Shown here piece by piece: positions 11,221 through 26,127 of a DNA stretch of 64,000 nucleotides (position 1 is the stretch's first letter; every line of letters begins with the position of its first letter). Location of the stretch: assembly GCA_007844125.1 (NCBI GenBank), contig CM017563.1, positions 1,154,083 to 1,218,082 of the forward strand, written 5' to 3'. A program made the translations under genes and the position numbers. The stretch comes from Sinonovacula constricta (lineage: Eukaryota; Mollusca; Bivalvia; Cardiida; Solecurtidae). A model generated the notes under the pieces. The model saw nothing but the letters and a program-made list of their open reading frames with translations, made no database searches and was not told where the DNA came from.

Positions 11221-12185
11221 CTGTTGAAATGACAATCAACTGATTAATAAATGCAATGTATATTTTCGTATTCTTAAAAAATGGGACCATTCCTGAATTA
11301 GTTAACACGTATAATTAGATTAACTAACTTTGTATGTATTTCGTAAGGTCATAATAGCACAAACTGTCAACTCGAGAGAGGCAATGTTGTTTTAATTTTA
11401 TATTTTATGTTAGTATATCGAACAAATAACTTAATTATATACCTATAAAATTTTATCTTTAAAACTAGTTTGTATTTTCTTGTTGAATACATACAGTTGA
11501 ATTCCACTCTCCGTATTTGATAAAACCCCATGTCTTTTACTTGTTGCTTATGTAAACTGAAAGTGCATAATATGACGGACTACTTTTTCTAAAATTAGAA
11601 CAGATGGTAATTTCCAGTTATTTCCTGTTGTGTTCCTGTTAAACACTTGTTACCCTCGAGACTACGCCTCTCGCGCAATCCGGGCATTACACAGCCAACT
11701 CAAACAATCCTTCTCAGTGGATCGCACGCTGACGTAGTATTCCATATTTCTTCACATTTTAACCTCTGGAATGAGATCGTCTAGTCTTGTTTTACGTCTG
11801 TCGTAAGATAAATACGGTTTTCGTCTAGACGCTCTTAACAATATTAAATTTCAAAAGCACGTATGCACTCAGACTTTCAAAAACTCCACAGATAATGTTT
11901 AACGTGAGAGATAATCGGTTATTTCACAAAGCACTTTCTTTGTACGTTTGAATATTTAAAAATAGCATTTGTGGGAAACAAACATCGCATGGATTATTAA
12001 CATGTCACTTCAAAAGCTGATCAAGATTAAATAAAACGACAAGGAATTAAGAAGCAACTCAATTGAAATCAATTGAAATAAATCCAGATGTATTTAATGT
12101 CTCTGTAGTAAATGAATCTTAGCAACTTGCTGTAAAGTTTATACTTGGCACTGTATACTACTTGGCACTGTATACAAATAACAAT

Positions 12186-12970
12186 TGTAACGTGCCGAGC
12201 GGGGCACGGGTTGCTGGGCGCACACACACAGAAGGTTTCAATACGACCTAGTTATTAATACGACCTAGTTATACAAATAAGACTAAGTATGCAAAAACTA
12301 TACACGGTCTGCCTGATCTCAAACGAACCTATGTGCGCCCGAGCACTACGAAGTAACGGAACAATACAGAATGGAGGGAGCCGACACACACCAAGCCTAC
12401 TTAGCTAACAGAATCCTACCTAGCACACTAACGCAACACATACAATCACAAAACATACAATGCCAGGCACGCACGCTCCTAGTGCAGGATTAAGCGCGGT
12501 CTCCCTTCTCGGGGCTTGTACGGCGCGCCTTCGCGAACGATCCCACTGCCGTTGCCCACTCGAAGCCTGACCGGCTTGCACCCACAAGCTAAGGGCACCA
12601 GCCCTCTTTAGCTACCGGATTAAGCGCGGCCTTCGCGAACGATCCCACTGCCAAAGCCCACTGGAAGCTTGACCGGCTTGCACCTGTAACCTCAAAAGGC
12701 CAGATAACAGAAGCCTGAATCTCGGACCGCTATAACTAACCAAGCGATGGTCAGCAAGCAAAATATGAGAGTTTCCTCTCGCATCTCTCGACTTGAAAAA
12801 GCTGCAGTCATATATACAGATTTAGTTTTACGTTCCGACAGGTAGATTGTACTATCTTGAACATTGGACAATTATTAAAGGGGAGTAATTCTATATCTCG
12901 GGCGGTACATAAGGGAAGTAATTACCTGACTCGGGCGAACTCGTTACTTGCATCGTTTAATTTGCACTAC
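12186..12970. mobile_element. GC-rich 785-bp insertion, possible solo LTR
   Basis: The block starts TGTAACGTGCCGAGCGGGGC and is clearly richer in G+C than its surroundings. It interrupts unit A where unit B has only about 20 bases. The hexamer ACAATT flanks it (12181-12186 and 12971-12976), consistent with a target duplication. Inside are two related sub-blocks, each with GGATTAAGCGCGG, TTCGCGAACGATCCCACTGCC in two pieces and GACCGGCTTGCACC (about 12486-12592 and 12613-12690). There is no ORF of note. The TG start fits an LTR, but no clean CA end was found. Confidence 0.45.
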
Positions 12971-13284
12971 ACAATTAATGGCTATATAAAAAGACCCTTA
13001 CTATATTTGGGTTATTGTCAAAACAGTATAAGAAGCTCTTCTTTTTTGTCGGAAAGTAGAAAGTAAACGTTTGACTTTCAGATTATGAAAAACTTTAACG
13101 AAGAGAAAATATATTTAAACATCTAGCTGGCAAATTAGTCAATAACCAAGTTTTACCGTGGAATTTCATCATTTTGTCCAATTACAGTGTACTTACAATT
13201 GAATAAGTACATTTTTACGTTTCCAATTTGGAAGGGTTGTATTTGTCATCGCTATGTTGTTACCCAACTTTATGTCAGATAAGG

Positions 13285-13306
13285 TGCGCATGCGCATGCG
13301 CACTGA
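13285..13306. promoter_or_regulatory. NRF-1-type palindrome
   Basis: TGCGCATGCGCATGCGCA, an overlapping pair of the TGCGCATGCGCA palindrome recognised by NRF-1 family factors. The paralogous position in unit B (about 16158) reads GTGCGCATGAAC, a decayed single half. No gene start is seen nearby, so a role is speculative. Confidence 0.3.
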
Positions 13307-14965
13307 GTGTGTTGTGAAACAAAGCCACATTAACAATACATTTGGACAATTTAATTCAAATATAACATTATTCCACCGAATTATCCCTTATGGCAGAAAT
13401 CAGAACAAACAATAGCTTGAAAAAGTAAAATAACTATCCTTTATTACATTTAAAGCATTTGTAGTTTTAATTTCAAAGTGAGATAGGCTTGTTTCTAGTT
13501 GTATTTGATGACAATTTTGTGAAGATGCTAGCTGTTTACACTGAGACTAATTTTCAACTGTAGTCAGGATATTCTTTAGAAGCGAAACAAATACATTGTA
13601 TTTTGGAATGGTACATATGGATGCTGATTCATTTCAGGCATTTTATCGGTTGTTATCGAGAAACAAGCCAAGTTCTATTTGTCTCTACTAAGGTGTCTGT
13701 TGGTATTCCAGTCTTTGGGGCACTTCCGTCAATAAGACTTGTTTGGTCCTATATGTAAATACATAGGTTTCATAAAACACATGCGGCGTACTACGATGCG
13801 CACTTATCTAGACAAAGGTTTATGCAAATATTTTTAATAACTTAACAATGTCATAACAGGAATGACTATATGTTATAAATATTTATTTTAATATTATAAA
13901 GCTGGCATGTAAGCTTTTTCGTTTGTATGTATTTTTATGTTTCACAAATATCATCGATCATTTTATATCATAACAGGACTGTTCATCTTCATTAAAAGTG
14001 TTATTACTTATTTTCTGGTGTTCATTTTGAATTCTGTTTTAGCCTATATGCTCTGTACCATCAGGTTTGAAGGCTTGTGGATTTTAACTGAATAAGTACA
14101 TTTTTACAGAAAGATACATTATAAACAAATATTACATTTTAACATAGTTGCGAATCCTTACATATTTTCTCTTTTAACAGACTGGCACACTTTAGCAGAA
14201 TGGTATATCTTAACAATGATACAATTCAAGAATGTAATAATGTGATACATTATAACAAATGATGTTAATTTCAGACTTATTGGTATGAGCACAGGATAGC
14301 GCAAAAATACGATCAACGGATAAATTCACTTCGGATCTATTCACATCCGGCTAATGCCCGATTTCATCGGTCAAAGGTTACTCGACACTAAATAAATTTG
14401 GTCTTTGATTCATTGTAAATGTCGCCGCATTGGAAGCAATTTAACATCGAACCTTTTCTTTGAATTGCCAAAAACTATTTCCGGTGAAAACGATCAATGC
14501 ATTTCCTACATGTAATCAGCAGGACCTATTCAAAGGAACAAAAATGTGCCGCTAAGACGACCATACCCCGCTGAAAACTTAAACCGAAATCTGTTCCGAG
14601 TGTACCCTCAGATTTTCAATGAAAAGATCATATCCGGCCATTTTTAGCAGATGGGTGCAGTTATCTTTTATTTCCATAAGGCTACAATGTTTCAGCTTTG
14701 TTTTGCACCAAATTCAATGAATCTTCATAATAGCAAATGCAGTCAATCTAAATAATCTACCGCACAATAAAAAAAAAAACTCTGTCGGGGGGGGGGGGTC
14801 TACTTCCGGTGCATATTTAAGCTTACCACCCCTTAAATCCTTCCACTGTTCGGCGATAGCGGTTTTATCTGGTGGCAAATATTCAACATGATAGATTCCA
14901 TAAAGCGCCACAGGGGACGGGTGACATTTTGCTTTAACGAACCCAATGATTGCAATCAATGGACC

Positions 14966-17420
<2,455 letters not shown>

Positions 17421-17499
17421 TTTCCGGTAGCTCCTTTACAATGTCGATTCATTACATTAATATGTGGGAGTAACGAAGTATCACTCGGATGGGAACTAG

Positions 17500-17850
17500 A
17501 CTGCTGTTTTGCATTCTTTCTTGTTATCTGCAACATCTGTACATAATATCTGTAGTGTATTCTTATCATTGGCATACGCGTTGTTTGTTGTTTTTTTTTT
17601 TTTATATTTTTGATAGACAAAACATCGCACGACAGTTATGAATTCGAATAAATGCCTGCTACCTTTTTTTAGAATTGATAGCTATACTTTATTTTTGCAA
17701 GCTACTCATTTTAAAGCGGATTACTTGGTTCTTTTCTAAAAATAACTCTTAGAACAGCTGCGATTTCCAGTTAGTGCCTGCCACATTATCGTCTTTACAA
17801 AAATGCATTTTATAAGAGGCACCGCTCTCCAGAGCGGCGCAAATAAACCG
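17500..17850 (+). repeat. Dispersed repeat also present at 33430-33700
   Basis: Shared blocks in the same order: CTTGTTATCTGC.ACATCTG, TTGCAAGCTAC, ACTTGGTTCTTTTCT and ATAAGAGGC.CC.CTC. The copies are diverged and of unknown class. The small ORFs here are chance. Confidence 0.6.
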
Positions 17851-18084
17851 TTAGTGAATGTCCGTTTTCTCCGGAATTATGTAAAATACAGCATAACGGA
17901 GAACTTTATTTAACCAGCACAGGGCGAAGGAGATCACCTCTCCCGGCCTTGGTCCTCGACTTAAACCCTGTCCTTATATGTAGAATTGCGTTGTTATTTT
18001 GTTACTTGTTTGATTTTGTTGTTGTTGTTGTTTGTTTGTTTGTTGTTGTTTTTGTTTTGTTTTTTGTGCAGAATAAGCTTCCAA

Positions 18085-18154
<70 letters not shown>
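18085..18154. repeat. (GCGT)n(GT)n microsatellite
   Basis: GCGT repeats pass into pure GT repeats. A TTG-rich tract at 18010-18065 precedes it. The resulting ORFs on both strands are spurious. Confidence 0.97.
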
Positions 18155-18156
<2 letters not shown>

Positions 18157-19784
18157 GCGCCAGTTTATATATACTTTCAGTTAATATAGATATATATATA
18201 TATAATTTTGACAAAGCGACTTTTTCCAGGCAGGATTTCAGTGTATGTATTAGCAATGAAATGCATTAGCCGTAGTGATTCATCACTTCCAAACGTTTCT
18301 AACTTATAGAAATTGCGTGTGGGTCGATGATTGCAAGATAGAACACAAGCAGCGAAATCCCAACCCTTAGTGCCATGGAACGGCCAGTTGGCAAAAGAAG
18401 CAATTAGCGTTTAGTCCTGAACTCGCACTTCCTATGGGTTTTTTTAAACAGTGAAAAAAACAGTTAATTAAATAAAGAACAGTCCGATGACGTAATTAAA
18501 TAAGGAAATAGGCTTTAAGTTTGCATGGTCTTATGGACGATTTATTACAGTTTTAAAGTCAGATGTGTATTAATTAAATCACAAAGACAGCAGGCCTGAG
18601 CGATCAAATTTACGCATCTGAACTAGAAAAATGACTTACAAGGGACACAAATGCGAACTACAATGCGAACTACACTTTACGCAATGTTGTTAGGGTGTTG
18701 CTCTTGTTTGGCTGTTCTATTTCACTCCCGCGTACTTCTCTGTTATTTTTAAGAATATCAATAAACGACGAAATTGCATATTTTATTTCATAATTCAATA
18801 CTTATGTTATTAGTAAAACAAACTTATTACTTTCCAAGATATGGTATAGTTTCTGGCGAAGGCGATGTGAACGAAAAGAACAACTTATCGCAATATGTCA
18901 GCTTGGTCAATAATACAAAATGGGCAGGGGAAGTTAAATGGACAGCTATTTTATTGCAGTAAAAAAGTCCCGATTTGTGCCGTGGTATATCGTTTATTTT
19001 ATCACGGCAGAATGCTTTTTGTTTTTGTTAATATTTATAGAGGAAAACTATTTATGGTGTAAGAATAAATTATAATGACGCCATTTGTGACACTAATGTA
19101 CACTTGGTATTCAGTAGATTGTAGTAGTATTATTGTTATAATAAAAACATTACGAAACTTTTTTGATTTTCGGGATAAACAAAAAAAAAGTAGTGCAATC
19201 AGTTGTTCGTGATTAGCCGGAATTGAAGTACCAATGTCCAATGTGCTTCAAAGAAATATTAATACGTAACAGTCGTGATAACGGGAATACATACACGTGA
19301 ACAAGCTGGGTACTTCTGCACGAAGTCGTGCGATTGTCCGTATTAGATAATGTAAACCAAGCGTATTTTTGTTGTTATGGAGAAAACACTCGGTTCCGCG
19401 TTCAATATGGATATTATCGCTAGATAACAATACATCGGTGCATTTATCCTGTGTTTGTTTGTCCCCTTCTTGTTCATGTCACCTTCCTTCATGTGTCGTT
19501 CGTATCTCGTGTGGCAGATTATTGAGTGTGACTGAGATGACTTTTATTTTCTTTCTTTAATCTTCGTTCAAGGTCGTTCACGGCGTCTGTTTTGCAGTAG
19601 GTGCCTACAAAACGGAAGACAATAAAAGAATTCTTTGTAAATTCACAAAGTAGATGAATGGCGTGTGGTACACAAATGCTACCACATTACATTTCGTGTG
19701 CATAAATCGTTACATCATTGTTGTTTTTTTTAAATCGTTACATCATTGTTTAATATTGTTACTGGCCGTACCCCACTCGGCGTG

Positions 19785-20165
19785 TCCTACGAGCATTGCA
19801 GCGTTTGCAAAAATTTGAAAAGGCACAGGAAAAAGGTTTTCACATGCAAGCCAAATGTAAATGCAAGAACAAATCTGTAATGAGTCATTTACCAAAATGA
19901 GGAAACCCGACAATTACTGCCTTAGGAACAGTCAGGCGGCAATATGGACCGACTGGGGTGCTTAAACAGGTTTTACAAAGCTCTAATCTCGCACTTCCTG
20001 ATGAGTTTCTCAAATGCAAGCTTTAAAATGAAAACTGATCCATTTGAATAAATGTCCAAGAGCTGACGTTTTGTTTGATAAGGAATGACGAAAGTAGTGA
20101 TGTCATTGAAAAAAAAAGTCCACATAGTGTTTAGAAGAGAGATGGGTAGTATTTTAATTAGAATA
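19785..20165 (+). repeat. Dispersed repeat family X, copy 2
   Basis: Direct counterpart of 7285-7660. It shares ACAAATCTGTAATGAGTCAT, the GGCAATATGGACCGACTGGG core and a TCCACATAGTGTTTAGAAGA end. Confidence 0.8.
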
Positions 20166-21558
20166 ACTACAAACATTTGTTGATAGTAAATGAAATTAAC
20201 TTTTTGAATCAAGAAAAAAATAAAAAAAAATAAAAAATAAAACCTTTCCACAGAAACATTTATACGGAAGCACAACTATTGCTGCGGACATGTGTTGCTG
20301 TGCAGAGGCCATGACTGAAAACCACTTAAAACACCCTATATAAAATACATTATTTACTTTCACCTTACTTGACTTGTGTTTTAATATCATCCGAAATATA
20401 GTTCATATTCATAGTGAAGTTTGTTTGTGGGATATCCAAAAGACATAATTTAATAGTGAAAACTGACTTTCTTAAGCGAACTTAAAATAGATATTAGGAG
20501 AGAGGTTTTCGAGTATCAGCGTTGAAATGTGCCAAGCTGTAATTAAGAATTTCAAAACCCGCTGCGACGTCGTTATTCAACAAAATGGACGTCACGTGGG
20601 ACATTTGATTTAAACCAAGTATTGCTATTGTGATTGCATGTATGTATGGTTTGTTGTTGTATGTAAACTTCATAAAACTTTATTATGTCATCTTTCCTGT
20701 GGTAAAATATTCTCACAAGCACTATTTCAAAATATGCTAAAATAATGCTTAAAGTAGTAACGGATATTTGGGACCCCTGTAACTTTATCAAGATTTAAGT
20801 ATGCAAATTTTTGTCCATATTACTAACTGTGTGTATTTGCATGTGCACTTTGCATGCGGTTATCTTGTGCAAAGGACAAGCACGTCTTCTGAGCGTTTAT
20901 CTTTTAGCAAATCTTTCAGCAGTTGCTTAAATAGAAAAGCCTCTACAAAGCGAGAAAAGAGACATACCTAAGAAAAAATGTAACGCAAGGCATACTCTTA
21001 AAAGCATGTAATGCTAATGACATATGTAACTGTATCACACGGAATGCAGGGAGTGTTCCAATGTCGTCTTGTAGTTACACTTACACTTAGGCCAATCGAA
21101 GCTTTGTTTTCTTATCTTTTGCATTGTTCCAGTCACCAACGGTACGATCATACAATCATTAATTACTTCAGAAGTAGATTGTAAGTTTGCGTGACCTAAC
21201 GCCCAATATATCACGATTGCGGGTTTAGATGCGTATTAATTTAATTACGAAGGCCACATAAGATAGACTACTTGAACTGCAACAATTTCAGTTGTAGACA
21301 TTTTTATAAGGTGTTGGTCTTCTTGCTCGATCAAAAATATATTTTTTAATAAATCTCTTGCACATATGTACTGCTGTTGAAACAGCTTTTGTGCTTTATG
21401 TACATCGCAACTATTAACAGCTTCTTGCTTTAATATCTCCGACAATAACTTATCATGGAAATAGTCCGGATGTTGTAGCATTATTAGAAGTGTTTATTCT
21501 GACACGTATTAAAAAACTAGCATACCATGAGGAAAAGGGTAACTTTTAGAGGCGTATG
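20166..21558. other. No gene recognised
   Basis: AT-rich unique sequence. All ORFs are under 80 codons without recognisable motifs. Confidence 0.5.
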
Positions 21559-22048
21559 ACATAAAGGTGGTATCCGGCACATTTGATCAAAAATAGTTTC
21601 ATTAAATAATTCTTAATAAACTATTGATACCTGAACATATATATCAAAATGCTGTTTATGGATGTCCTACACCTTTCTGAAAAAGTGTAACATAACGTCA
21701 TTACAAACAGGTATATCCTATCTGAGCCATGCTGCACAGTTAGCTATTTGTAAACTAAGACAACCATGTGACTACTTATGTTTTAGCTCATCTACGTCAT
21801 CCGGTGTGATGTCGATGCCTATTTTTAGCAGGAATCCCAAAAGTTCTTATTTACAGATTTAAAAAAATATGAACATTTTAAGTGATGATTTACGACTTTT
21901 ACTGCCTTAAAATTGCGATACTGATTGAAATCGTCAAAACTTTGACTAAAGTATGATTTTGTTCTGCTGAAATTACGCGCTAATACGCCCGACAAAGGTC
22001 AAATATTGTTAGATATATTAGATATAGGCGAACTGTCGGATACCACCT
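21559..22048 (+). mobile_element. TTAA-type miniature element (MITE family M), diverged copy
   Basis: It begins AAAGGTGGTATCCGGCAC and ends GAACTGTCGGATACCACCT. Internally it shows the family landmarks: CATGTGACTACTTA, GTGATGTCGATGCCTATTTT and TTATTTACAGATTT. The outermost bases have decayed from TTAA. No coding capacity. Confidence 0.75.
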
Positions 22049-22406
22049 CGGCAGCCTCGTTTCGTATCGTTTCAGACAACGAGTTTAATATTTTCAGTAC
22101 CTAATGACCACGAATATTAGATTCTATTTATCACATAACCAAAACATCGGCTGCCTTTTGTTTACAATGCATCATCCTTTCATAGTATGAACAATCGGCC
22201 TTGACATGTGTAATTCGGTTTGGGAGAATCCGCACAAAAAATAGTTCCAATCTTTACTCAGCCATTTTCCATTAACAGGGAACAGATTCGTTTACACAAT
22301 GACTAAAATGTTATTTTTTGTTTATTAAAATGAAATGTGAAACAAAATCCACAAGACGGCGACAGCAAAGTGATGAGGAAATGATATATACACACCACGG
22401 CCTTAA

Positions 22407-22432
22407 TGACGTCAACTACGATAATGACGTCA
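22407..22432. promoter_or_regulatory. Two CRE palindromes 18 bp apart
   Basis: TGACGTCA occurs at 22407-22414 and 22425-22432, both perfect CREB/ATF sites. The nearest gene on the + strand begins about 1.6 kb downstream (the GT11 pseudogene). A regulatory role is possible but unproven. Confidence 0.3.
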
Positions 22433-22937
22433 CACTTCGATAACTAACTAGTGAGTTACCAAAAATAATGCATGAGTGTTACCTCGCGCTCGCGCGGTAG
22501 GTTATGTGATAATATATATTATGAAATGCTTCGTTCTATGTTGGACATTGACTTTTTCCCAAAACTTTGTCTGTATTACATTACATACATTTACATAACG
22601 TTTCAGATAGATTTTCTTAAATGTGGCTTAACTTTAAAGAATGAAAGAATCCAGGCGGGCAATGTTGTTGTACGATTCTTTTTAATACAGGTCTGTTACT
22701 GCCATGATGATGGTGTGCTTATATTAGATTTTATTTAACTTAAGTATCGGCCTAAGCCCATGATGGCATTGTTCTAAGCTGTTAAGTCATGTAAAATACT
22801 TAGCGAATTAATGTTGCACTTTGTATTGGTTGTTGAAAATGCAACATAAATGCATTGGTTAAAGTCATTAGAAATATGAATCTTTAAAGTCACTTCCATT
22901 ATTAATAATATGCTGTGATATCACAGCTGGAACACTT

Positions 22938-23176
22938 AATTTGTGTAATATACTCAGAGAATTTGTGTAATATACAGAGATAATTTATGTATTATACACA
23001 GAGAATTTGTGTAATATGCACAGAGAATTTATGTATTGTACACAGAGAATTTGTGTAATATACACAGAGAATCTATGTATTATACACAGAGAATTTTGTA
23101 ATATACACGGAGAATCTATGTATTATACACAGAGAATTTTGTAATATACACAGAGAATTTATGTATTATACACAGA
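22938..23176. repeat. 22-bp minisatellite with two alternating variants
   Basis: Units of about 22 bases alternate between CACAGAGAATTTGTGTAATA-type and CACAGAGAATTTATGTATTA-type. They form a ~44-bp higher-order period with about 11 units in total. Confidence 0.9.
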
Positions 23177-23494
23177 CTCGTCATTGGGAAGAAGCCCTAT
23201 ATATATAACATATATAATATATTTTGGAGTTTTCTTCTTTGAAATATAAATATAAATGCATCCGTTCTAAAATACACATTATGGACGCCAATAAGGTTAT
23301 TGATGCACGGTGCTTTCAGCGCATCTGCAAAGGGTCGGTCGTATAAAAACGTGAGAATTGTGCGTTGCCAGGTGATTTTAACCAATCAGAAAGTGGCAAT
23401 ACATTTACCCCTTAAAGTTGCTTCCATGCCAACGAGGAAAATCTTTAATGCAACCTCCTGCGTGTAAAGTATACACGGCTCTGAACATGTCGGA

Positions 23495-23518
23495 ACCAAT
23501 GACGTATATATAAAAAGG
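23495..23518 (+). promoter_or_regulatory. Possible CCAAT plus TATA promoter
   Basis: CCAAT (23495-23499) is followed closely by TATATATAAAAAGG. It lies about 0.5 kb upstream of the GT11 ORF. A second TATA-like motif (gatataaag, about 23929) is closer to the ORF and could serve instead. Confidence 0.25.
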
Positions 23519-24018
23519 CAACATTTAAGAGATCAAATTCATTATATATCGTCAATACGTTTGCCGGAAGTTTATACTGACTAAATATGTTTTATCTTAG
23601 CATAAAAAGACTTATCACGATGTGTGCGGCTGATATGAATAGGTGCAGTTTGCAATTACGAATCTCCAAGGATGGCTTGTGAATTTACAGAGACAGTAAA
23701 TAAACTAAAAGTGCCTTGGGACGAAGTATTGTTATTCAATCACTATAGATGTAAAAGTTGAATTATACAAAACGTCCATTTACGAATAATCAAATATATT
23801 GTAGCTATGACTATGCACAGACACACAAACAAGTCCTTTAATCGATATTTGACTTTCCGTTGAAACGACCTCATGTTAAAAGCTGATGCATGAATTGATG
23901 AAAAAAACGTTTACCGTTATTTCGTACGATATAAAGAAGATCTAGGTGGATTTTTTTCATTTATGCTGTCCTTTAACTGCGTTATCTGCCCTTACACTTA
24001 GTCACAATGTAGCTTTAC

Positions 24019-25058
24019 ATGTTTGCAGAGTATGACTTATCACTTCAGAAAATGACGCGAATGAACGTGCGTCTATGCATTTTATTCATGTTGATAATAA
24101 CAGCATGGATTTATCGAACCTATTTAAAATTTGATGACATGGAACCTTTCTTCCAAACAATGAAAGTGAACACATATGTTTTAACACCAAAGGGACAATC
24201 AATTCCAATCTCAGTCAACATGATAAGGGAAGGATTTATCACCATATATTGCCAAGGACGGCTAGGTAATCTACTTTATGAATATTTTTCGCTCATCGGA
24301 ATTGCATCATCGAACGGCATGGAGCCGATTTTATGTAAGAACATGACTCTAACATTGGGACTACTTTTTAAATGAGTGATATAAAAACAATTGATCCAAA
24401 ACGTACATACAATTGGACGGAATTTAAGGAAAAAGCAGCACTGAAGTATGATGCAGTTGTCCAGACTCTCAATAATACACACAACTGGAAATTGGTAGGT
24501 TACTTTCAAAGTTGGAGATATTTCCTCAAATCTGAAAGGTCCATTCAGGGTTTACACTCTCCTCCGTTCAACGATCATCTACTGAAAAAGTCTGAGGATT
24601 TCTTTTTGAATATAACGTGCCCTGTGCATCAAAGCAGCTGTATTAAAATAGCCGTTCACATAAGACGTGGGGATACTATGACTCAGAAGCTTAGACACCT
24701 CGGTTACCTAGATGTACCAGCCACATATTGCCACAAGGCAATGGACTATTTTCGCAGTAAATTTTGCCAGACAAAGGTGATCTTCATTATCGCTAGTGAT
24801 GATATGGGCTGGCGCAGACAGAATTTCAATGGATCCGACGTATATCTTAGTACCATGAAGTCTGCTGAAGAAGATATGGTCTTGTTAGGACAATGTGATC
24901 ACGCCATCATCGGACAAGGTTCATTCGGTCGAATGATTGGATTTTTCACCGGCGGTGAGGTCATTTATTACAAGGCATGGCCACGTCCTAATAGCTTTCT
25001 CTCAAACATTACAAACCATTCAGATATTTATTTAACATCTTGGATTGGAATCGAGTAA
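24019..25058 (+). pseudogene. GT11 alpha-1,2-fucosyltransferase-like gene, frame broken
   Basis: Intronless copy of the gene at 34752. The first part (24019-24375) has a short cytoplasmic end, a single signal-anchor helix (CILFMLIITAWIY) and the GT11 motif QGRLGNLLYEYFSLIGIASS. The second part (24372-25058) has HIRRGDTM, IIASDDMGW and the end motif DHAIIGQGSFGRMIGFFTGG. The two parts are offset by one base at 24368-24371, where the sequence reads TTTTTAAATGAG and the paralog reads TTTTTAAAATAAG. One A is missing, and TGA follows immediately. Everything else is well preserved, including the nucleotide-sugar-binding HxRRGD. It is either a very young pseudogene or a base-call error. The true start is probably one of the Met codons at 24019, 24052 or 24061. 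Confidence 0.85.
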
Positions 25059-26127
25059 GCAATTGTATCCAGACGTTCAAATATACATCATTTAAACAAT
25101 TGCAAGGAAACAGTTCCATACTAATTACAAATATGTATTTAAACAACTGTTTCAAAAAATGTAATGGAAGTTTGCCTTCTTAGGTAAATCATAAAGCACG
25201 GTGTGCACTTGAGAATATAATTTATAATGTTTTTTTAGGAACATGGATTGCATATAAAAGATGAAAAATGTGCCGCTAGGACGTTTTATTAAAAAAAAAG
25301 TTGTTTCTAAGGAAGGCGCCTTTGAGAACTTTTTTTTTTCAGAAATGGAGTTGACATAAACATCCGCATTTCGGCATTTACATAGAGTCATTGAGTGCAC
25401 TCGATACATATTGCCTTAAGACGTTTGTCTATGTTAAAGATGTTACATCGGAAAAGTTATCAGGACAACTATTTTGCAATTAATAGGTACGTTCTCTTTT
25501 CAGACATTTCAACAGCTTGTGATGGATTGTATCAACATTTTAGACACTTATGAAAAGTGCATTGCAATTACGAACCACAAATATAAATAAAACAAAAATA
25601 TATTAAACGTTTTAAAACAGATTATTGAGCAAGGAACATGCTGAAAAACGCACTGATCAATATCTTACAAAAGTATAGCCAAGAACGATTAACTTAAGGG
25701 TGATTTATCTATGTAGGGTGTTTTGATTTCGTAATTGCTTCACTCTGTTGATACTGCAATCGAAAACAGCAGTTCGTGTAATTCGCAAAGGTTATACGTC
25801 CATATGCCATAGTCTGAATAACATGAGCAAATCCACGTCGTATGACCTATCAATCTTGTCGGTGTGCCATCAAATCCAAAATCCAAAATACGGATGCACT
25901 TTTTCTAAGGATACACATTCTTATAGCGACCGTGTTTTGACGCAGAAATGAATGGGTTAAAATTCCGATGGTTTCTGTCGGAAAAAAAACCCCACAGGTT
26001 TAGGGAGGTCTTCTTAACTGATTTATTAATGGCCATTTACGCCTTTACTAGTAGAATAATCTTCGAGTGAATTTGGACAGTGTTTGAAATTTATTTATGT
26101 ATAAAGACAAGGAACTTGACACCCTGT
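25059..26127. other. No gene recognised; repeat fragment
   Basis: AT-rich. The block 25640-25765 (ATCTTACAAAAGTATAGCCA, GAACGATTAACT) has a diverged direct copy at 27680-27800, with the same CGGAAACAG/CGAAAACAG end. It is therefore part of a dispersed repeat. Confidence 0.5.

Larger units (their letters stand above)
11221..14965 (+). repeat. Segmental duplication, unit A (diverged tandem copy)
   Basis: Successive blocks of this unit reappear in the same order in the following unit. Examples: 11750-12120 with 15130-15430; 13050-13180 with 15510-15650 (GAAAGTAGAAAGTAAA / AGCAGAAAGTAAA); 13285-13375 with 16150-16250 (TTTGGACAATTTAATTCAAA in both); 14520-14720 with 17130-17320 (CAGCTTTGTTTTGCACCAAA in both). 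Identity is moderate, so the duplication is old. Unit A is longer because of the insertion at 12186-12970. No gene is evident in it. Confidence 0.75.

Noticed and set aside
22938..23176. CRISPR-like array of regularly spaced repeats
   Set aside because: The units are head-to-tail with no unique spacers, and the context is eukaryotic; it is a satellite.
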